Of a DNA stretch of 64,000 bases, positions 58,257 to 64,000 are shown one piece after another. The translations under genes and the position numbers were made by a program. Within the stretch, counting starts at the first letter, position 1. Every line of letters begins with the position of its first letter. This DNA comes from Cantharellus purpuraceus. Its lineage: Eukaryota; Basidiomycota; Agaricomycetes; Cantharellales; Hydnaceae. The notes below the pieces were generated by a model. It was not told where the DNA came from, searched no databases, and was given only the letters and a program-made list of their open reading frames with translations. The stretch is taken from NCBI GenBank assembly GCA_025174535.1, contig JALBUN010000018.1:815001-879000 (forward strand). Direction: 5' to 3'.

Positions 58257-59827
58257 TTACTTCTTCAATGGAGGCGTGTCTGCAAATACTAGCGCCATCT
58301 CGTCCGGAGAATATCGTGCCGATGCGTTCGTCAAACCCGCTCTAACGATAGCATCGCGCACGCTCTGAACTTCGGCGGGTGAAAGCTGAATATTCTGTGC
58401 AGCCATGTTTTCTTCCAGATACTATTGATTAAGTAGATATGAGGGGTTAGCATGGATTGAAATTCTACAAGGAGTGGACAAAAGTGGATCGTCGAGAGGG
58501 ACTTACTTTGATACTCTTAGTCCCTGGAATAGGGATGAAATCGTCGCCTTGCGCAAGGACCCACGCTAGGGTGACTCGGCCTGCAGTCACGCCGTGCTTA
58601 GAGCCTATTGCCTTGAGTTCTTCGACAGCGCGGAGGATTTGGGAAAAGTTGTCTTGGAACCTGTGGGGGTGCGGGAGTGGCGTCAACTTCAATTTTCCCG
58701 AAGATACGTGGTATGGTGGGGGTGAAAAGGAGATATGGAAGGAATTATGACGTACAGAGGGACCGTCCTCCGATAATCGTCCTTCTCGAAATCCTCTATA
58801 GATTTCTGCAAATATCATTTCAGTACAATCATTCCAAATAAGACTTTAGGCACCCTAAAAACGCCCTACTCACATATTGTCCCGTCAACAACCCCCTCCC
58901 CAACGGGCTGTAAGTCACAATTTTGACACCAAGTTCTCTGGCCGTGCTCAGTAACCCAATTTTCGGGTCTTCAATATCGAGTGTGAACGGGGAATATTCG
59001 ACTTGGATAGCGGAGATGGGGTGAATGGCGTGTGCGCGACGGAGGGAGGCGCCAGAGCATTCGGAAAGGCCCAAGTATTTCACTTTTCCGGCTCTTTGTA
59101 ACGTGTGTTGGAGATGAGGTGTTGAGCCGTGCGAAAAAACGGCGAACTCACTTGACTAGTTCAGCCATGGCTCCAACAGTTTCTTCGATGGGAGTATTCT
59201 GATCCACCCTACATGAGCATGCGACAAAACAATCAGCATCAATTGACCGCACACATGAATGCAAAATCAACGAAACAAAACACGTACCGATGCGCATAAT
59301 ACAGATCGACCGTATCAACCCCTAACCTCTTCAAACTTCTCTCCACCGCCTCTTTGACGTATGCCGCGTCCCCCCGCACACCCTGCCCTGTAAACCCGAA
59401 TTTGCTGGCTAGAAATATGTCGTCGCGTTTGCCCGTTTTCTTAAACCACTTTCCGATGAGGTCTTCAGAGTCTCCGTATACGTCCGCTCTGGTGGATGAT
59501 AGGTCTCAGGGTAAGGATGGTGGTGAAAATGCAAGGGTGAGGGCATTCTTACGTGTCCCAGTGCGTGCATCCTAGCTCATATGCGCGGTCTAGAACCTGG
59601 ACATGCGAGGATATATGATGGGCCCGGGTTGAACGGTTATACACATACCTTGAAGCGTTCCTCGTCGGTCATGTTTACAGTTCCACTAAAATCAAGCATA
59701 TCAATCAGCGACATAATACCATCATGTAGTCTTAAGCCACGCACTAGTGAGCACTCATCCCCATGGCTCCGTATCCAATTGCCGCAAACTCACGGTTGCC
59801 AATCTTGCGAGTAAGAGTAGAGGGCAT
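58257..59827 (-). CDS. Aldo-keto reductase
   Basis: Nine exons: 59745-59827, 59649-59685, 59553-59596, 59288-59488, 59152-59208, 58874-59093, 58756-58805, 58507-58660 and 58257-58421. Total 1011 nt, 336 residues, the usual family length. All introns are GT-AG and frame is kept throughout. The catalytic tetrad is visible: Asp and Tyr in DTADVYG, Lys in LASKFGF, His in YYAHRVD. NADPH-binding loops follow ([22 protein letters not shown]). It reduces aldehydes or ketones in the cytosol. The closest group is the yeast-type pyridoxal reductase/AKR13-like set, by eye only. No lesion seen. Confidence 0.93.
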
Positions 59828-60009
59828 TTTGGAATGACTGTAGATAAGATCTGGATGTCGTGGGGGTTAATGAAGACGAAGCTTTGACGTTTATATAGTA
59901 GCGATGTGATGACACGTCTGTAACGGTTACCGCACGAGACCGTTATGTCTCGGCTATATCTCATGACTTTGTTCAACCGAAGCCGACCCTTTTGTATAAT
60001 AAATCTTAA

Positions 60010-60178
60010 GCTACCATGAAGAGGGGATGGCCGACTGCCGCGGCGGTTACCCAAGCTTCGACCGTTGTATTGCAGTCGCATAATTATATCCTTTAACAAT
60101 AATAGGATATGCTTTATCAGTTCTGTTTTTCACTCTGATATCCACAGGAAGACCAAAGAAGGACATGGGATGTGCATT
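60010..60178 (-). repeat. Dispersed repeat X, copy 2
   Basis: Inverted match to 30396-30530 plus 30868-30901, without the hairpin insertion. It lies between the reductase promoter and an unknown ORF. Confidence 0.6.
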
Positions 60179-60233
60179 AGGTAGTTCTCAAACTTGTCCA
60201 TATCCCATCCCTTAGTAGTACAGCCGTCAAAGT

Positions 60234-61067
60234 CTATAAGTATGGCATTATCATTTCATCCGCCTTGCCAGTATCTCCCCGGACGTCGAGACTCGACAAC
60301 ATCTCTGCCACCTGTCCAGTCCTAACACACGTTAGCATATGCCCGTGGGATAAAGGGGCAGAAAACCAACCATGATCGCCTATGGCCCTCGTCGACCCAG
60401 CTATAGTTGCTGCCCCACGGGCCCGCGGTTCCAGACGCCGAAATGACCCTGCTGGTACCCCTGCAGACGGACCTGCCGCTGACGCTAGCCCCGGCACTTG
60501 TATCGCTCTCCCCCGCAGGCTCAATGCTGCTAAACCGGGATGGGTAGCCTGTGTACGAGGTCCAGGCATTGGTGTCGTCCTGGCACACAGGGCGAGGGAC
60601 GGTGAACATAACGCTGGCAGGGGCGGTGGCGGTGGCCTGGACGCTGTATGATGCAGTGAACATGGTGGGGACGTAGGGGAGCATAACAAACCCCTGGGTC
60701 TCTTCTTTGCCGGGGGGCATTGATGTGCCAAAGGAGTAGTCAGTAGCAGGAAGGGTACCCGGACCAGGGGCGGGCATGGGGCGCAGGGGGAAGGCGTAGG
60801 GCGGGTGCATCGGGCTGTGATGGTGGGGAAGACATGGAAGGAGGCGGCACAGTTGGTCCCCACCTGTTTCCCTGGTAATGTTGCAAATGTGAAGACAATG
60901 CCAAACCACTTGGAGTAGTCATGCCATGGCAAATTCCAGTCAATGGTATCTTCAATTCTGAGGGTGCAGGCAGTCTCATATGTCCAGGCATGTGCAACAT
61001 TTTTTGTCATATACCTGCCCCTGTCCAGAAAAATGAGCAGCAGGCCCATCTTGCACAGGTGCTGCAT
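60234..61067 (-). CDS. Unrecognised ORF, possibly fragment
   Basis: 277-residue open frame whose Met abuts an LTR fragment at 61068, so the true 5' end may be lost. The first about 75 residues look like folded protein (NLPWHDYSKWFGIVFTFATL, preceded by HAWTYETACTLRIED). The rest is Pro/Ser/Ala-rich. An overlapping frame (60909-60322) is also open and ends in GSNYSWVDEGHRRSW-like sequence, so the real gene may have an intron and switch frames near 60800. No family recognised. Confidence 0.4.
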   Translation of the reverse strand: MQHLCKMGLLLIFLDRGRYMTKNVAHAWTYETACTLRIEDTIDWNLPWHDYSKWFGIVFTFATLPGKQVGTNCAASFHVFPTITARCTRPTPSPCAPCPPLVRVPFLLLTTPLAHQCPPAKKRPRGLLCSPTSPPCSLHHTASRPPPPPLPALCSPSLALCARTTPMPGPRTQATHPGLAALSLRGRAIQVPGLASAAGPSAGVPAGSFRRLEPRARGAATIAGSTRAIGDHGWFSAPLSHGHMLTCVRTGQVAEMLSSLDVRGDTGKADEMIMPYL

Positions 61068-61149
61068 TGTTACACACTAGGTCCAATTGGGGGTCAGAGA
61101 TTGGGTCAGAGTTGGAGAGGGAATTGGGGTATGTGGTGGGGGTCAGGAC
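61068..61149 (-). repeat. Gypsy-1-type LTR fragment
   Basis: 82 bp matching the terminus of the Gypsy-1 LTR (TGTTACACACTAGGTCC), CpG-depleted, cut by LTR-3 copy B. Confidence 0.8.
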
Positions 61150-61604
61150 TGTATGGGAACTGGTTATCCCTTAAAAGATCTTGTTTAAAATCCCAAAACT
61201 GTACAATTTCACTTCATGGCCTTAAAATATCAGCATATATCTGCTGCTTTCTCTTGATTCAGGGCCACTCAAATATTCTCTATTTTTTTGGGAATTTTCC
61301 ATGCAGAAATGAGTCCACAACCTTGTTGTTCTGCTGGGCGAAGTTTTGGGACCCACATGGACCCACAAACCTTCACAGATGTCAGCAGCTTTAAAGTCAG
61401 CCAGAGTCACCCAGACAACTGACTCATTTTCAATCACATGACTCATTTCAATCTCTGACTCAATCTGGTCACCACTGCCAGTAAATGCTCAATATCTTCA
61501 CAACCACTGCACCTCCTGACTCCATTTTCAGTGGAGAGTTCAATAGAAGCTGTGCCTACCCATAGCTGTGCTGATAAGTATTGACTGAGTTATTTGAGTA
61601 ATGG

Positions 61605-61719
61605 TGACTCATGCAATGACTCCTGCCATGACTCATGCTATGACTCCTTCCATGACTCATACCATGACTCCTGCTCTGAGTCACAATATGACTCCATCCA
61701 TGACTCATGCCATGAGTCA
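61605..61719 (+). repeat. 24-bp minisatellite of TGACTCA motifs
   Basis: TGACTCA, or its complement TGAGTCA, starts at 61605, 61629, 61653, 61677 and 61701, exactly 24 bp apart, with one more at 61713. Intervening half-units read TGACTCC. Confidence 0.85.
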
Positions 61720-61850
61720 GAGCAAATCCAAGCAGCTCATTGGCTAGGAAACTTCCACCCCCTTCTCACATATTCCACTAGCTTCCAGTAGTTTCCATCT
61801 ATTAATAGGTAGAAGTTTCCAGTAGTATTAGTCAGCTCCTGTAAATACAA

Positions 61851-61858
61851 TATAAAAG
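61851..61858 (+). promoter_or_regulatory. TATA box of LTR-3
   Basis: TATAAAAG, about 130 bp downstream of the TGACTCA array and about 700 bp before the LTR end. Confidence 0.6.
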
Positions 61859-62554
61859 GAGCCCATTCTGCCTCTGAAATAAATAACCATTTCTACCCCA
61901 TCATTTGCACATCAGTGTGACTAGAGTGACATACAGTGTCATCCTCTATATCTCAGTAACTGTTGATTGTCCAGTTCAAGGGTCGCTTACAGTTGTGTAA
62001 CTGTATTCGATTGCACTCGAAGTAGTGATTGTCCTGCTTTGGATGTGAGTGTAGTATCTGCCTCACGTGACTACAAATCTACAGGGTGAGATTGTTTGTC
62101 GATAGTCCTGCCATTAGTGCTCTTGTTTAAGTTACTAGTGTGTACTGCCTTTGCAGAGCATTAGGATCTTGAACTTGTGTGAAGCAGTTGCTAGACTACT
62201 TCACACATTGCTGTTACCTGCTTCAGAGTGTCACTGGTTGGACGGTTGGATTCATCCACCTACTTCCTCTAGCCTCTAAGTGCATTCCCCTCTTTTTGGA
62301 ATATCTGGACCCCTAAGCATCTGTGAACTCTAGACTCTGGAAGTCTTATTCATTCCCTGCTGCTAAGAAACATATTACCTTCCTGCGTATTGTCTGCATT
62401 GACCATTACAAGGGATTGTAACCAAAGTACAAATGTTAAATTGTTTCTGGAGTTGTACTGCAGTAGGATTTGATATTCTTCTTAGCTGTTCATTCACGGA
62501 ATTGTGGTGATTTAGAGTTTGCCCTAACACCATAATTTTGCAGGTTCCAAAACA

Positions 62555-64000
62555 CATGCACCTATGCTGAAGCTATGAAGCATCCTGAAGCAAATAGATG
62601 GTGTGAGGCCACAGATGCAGAAATACAAGCCCAATCGGACAATGGCATGTGGGAGCTTGTCAAGCTACCACCTGGAGAAAAGACCATAGGCTGCAGGTGG
62701 ATATTCCACATAAATTGAATATCGATCGATCGATCAACAGGTTTAAAGCATGGCTTGTTGTGAAGGGGTACAGTCAATGCCCAGGCATAGACTTTGATGA
62801 AGTATTTGCACCAACCACTTGTTGGGCTGCACTATGTACCATTCTTGTGCAGGGAGCACTCTCTGGCACTCACATTGAATCCATGGAAATCTCAAATGCA
62901 TACCTAAATGGCATATTAGATGACAGCATCACAATTTACATGGATCAGCCTGAAGGATACCACCAAGGTGGACCAAATCACATAGGCAAGCTGAGGAGGG
63001 GACTGTATGGACTATGACAAAGTGGATGGCTCTGGTATGAAAAATTAGGCAAATGCCTTAAGGACATGGAATATGTGTAGCTTCAATTGGATTCCAGTCT
63101 ATACATATGGGAAAGCAAGTCCATGAGGATCATAATACCAGTGTTTGTTGACGACCTGACACTCATATCAAATTCAAAAGAGGAACTGGATTGTGCCAAA
63201 GAGGAGTTAGCCAAATCATTCAAACTCAGAGACTTAGGCCCTACCACCAGTCTTCTCAGAGTTGAGATCGTGTATGACAGAGAAAAGCACACCCTAAGGC
63301 TTTCCCAAAGACAATATATAGAAGATGTATTAGCCCACTATGGAATGTTGGACTGCAGACCAGTTTCCACTCTGATGGTTACAGGAACACAACTTAGTGT
63401 GACAATGAGACCATCATTGCCAGAAGAAGAAGAATCAATGAAGGACATAATGTACATGAATGTCATTGGAGCACTAAACTACCTGGCAGTGGTGACGTGG
63501 CCTGACATCTCATATGCAGTTGGATGTCTTGCAAGATTCAACTCAAATCCTGGCCCCAAGCACTGGATGGCAGCAAAGCATTTGCTCCATTATCTGAATG
63601 GAACCAAAGAGTCACAACTAACTTACACTCCAACCACATTGAATGATCCATTTGAGATGTGGGCTGATGCCGATCGCAGAGGAAACCCAGATAACAGACA
63701 ATCAACCACAGGGTATGTGGCTAGGATTGGAGGAGGGGTGATTTGCTGGGCTAGTAAGTTACAGCCTGTCATGATGCTGTCAACCACCGAGGCTGAACAT
63801 ATAGTGGCGGCAACAGCAGGAGCAGAAGTGGTCTGGTTGAGGAATCTTTTCAATGAAATAGAAACACCAGTCTCAAGGCCATTACGCATCTTCATGGACA
63901 ATCAATCAGCTATGTCTGTAGCAAGAAACCCTGAACACCATGGGTGTATGAAACATCTCAACCTCCAATATTTTTGGCTATGCAAAAAGGTTGCGGGGCA
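62555..64000 (+). pseudogene. pol: Copia-3 reverse transcriptase-RNase H relic, cut by window end
   Basis: Starts directly after LTR-3 inside the reverse transcriptase domain (TYAEAMKHPEANRW), so gag, protease and integrase are missing. It shows FDEVFAPTT, then YMDQPEGYHQ, the catalytic FVDD near 63150, and RNase H with WADADRRGN, STTEAEHIV and FMDNQSAMSV. Stops interrupt it at about 62718, 63017 and 63077. It continues past base 64000. Confidence 0.9.

Larger units (their letters stand above)
61150..62554 (+). repeat. LTR-3 copy B
   Basis: 1405 bp, TGTATGGGAACTGG...GGTTCCAAAACA, with imperfect terminal inverted repeats. A TATA box (TATAAAAG, 61851-61858) supports plus orientation. The middle holds an array of TGACTCA motifs absent from copy A. 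Flanks AGGAC and CATGC show no target duplication. Confidence 0.78.

Overview
The window looks like transposon-dense chromosomal DNA of a basidiomycete, probably an Agaricomycete. The evidence is split genes with introns of about 50-120 bases, two members of the DUF6533 membrane-protein family, a chromodomain Ty3/Gypsy element, Ty1/Copia elements, and a RecQ-type helicase relic of the kind found in fungal transposon-rich regions. No rRNA, tRNA, CRISPR array or bacterial feature was seen. All domain calls were made by eye from translated sequence.

Region 1 (1-29889) is dominated by a giant near-perfect inverted repeat. The left arm (1-12832) is the reverse complement of the right arm (15456-28283). 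The arms run into the left edge of the window and flank a 2.6-kb spacer. Each arm carries a copia element (Copia-1) and a complete chromodomain gypsy element (Gypsy-1) with 5-bp target duplications, inserted in an older ORF of unknown origin. Gypsy-1 has an unusual passenger: a long antisense gene between pol and the 3' LTR, with its own TATA box, a charged coiled coil and a Cys pattern matching fungal Zn(II)2Cys6 clusters. The spacer is an older, CpG-depleted relative of Gypsy-1 with two solo LTRs nested in its gag. The right-hand Copia-1 is complete but dead.

Region 2 (29890-37560) holds small hairpin elements, solo LTRs, an AT-rich fold-back structure and a RecQ-like helicase gene (minus strand) broken apart by insertions.

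Region 3 (38154-39737) is an intact nine-exon G-protein alpha subunit gene. It has lost the Arg and Gln normally needed for GTP hydrolysis, and a gypsy LTR starts 45 bp upstream of its start codon.

Region 4 (39783-47726) is again transposon sequence: a gypsy 5' LTR plus gag, a 1.4-kb LTR, a solo LTR, and a full-length defective Copia-2 with 5-bp target duplication.

Region 5 (47727-61067) is the gene-bearing part: two tandemly duplicated DUF6533 membrane-protein genes, dispersed non-coding repeats, a decayed extended short-chain dehydrogenase gene, an intact aldo-keto reductase gene, and an unrecognised ORF.

Region 6 (61068-64000) is a gypsy LTR scrap, another 1.4-kb LTR carrying an array of TGACTCA motifs, and a defective copia reverse transcriptase/RNase H running off the right edge.
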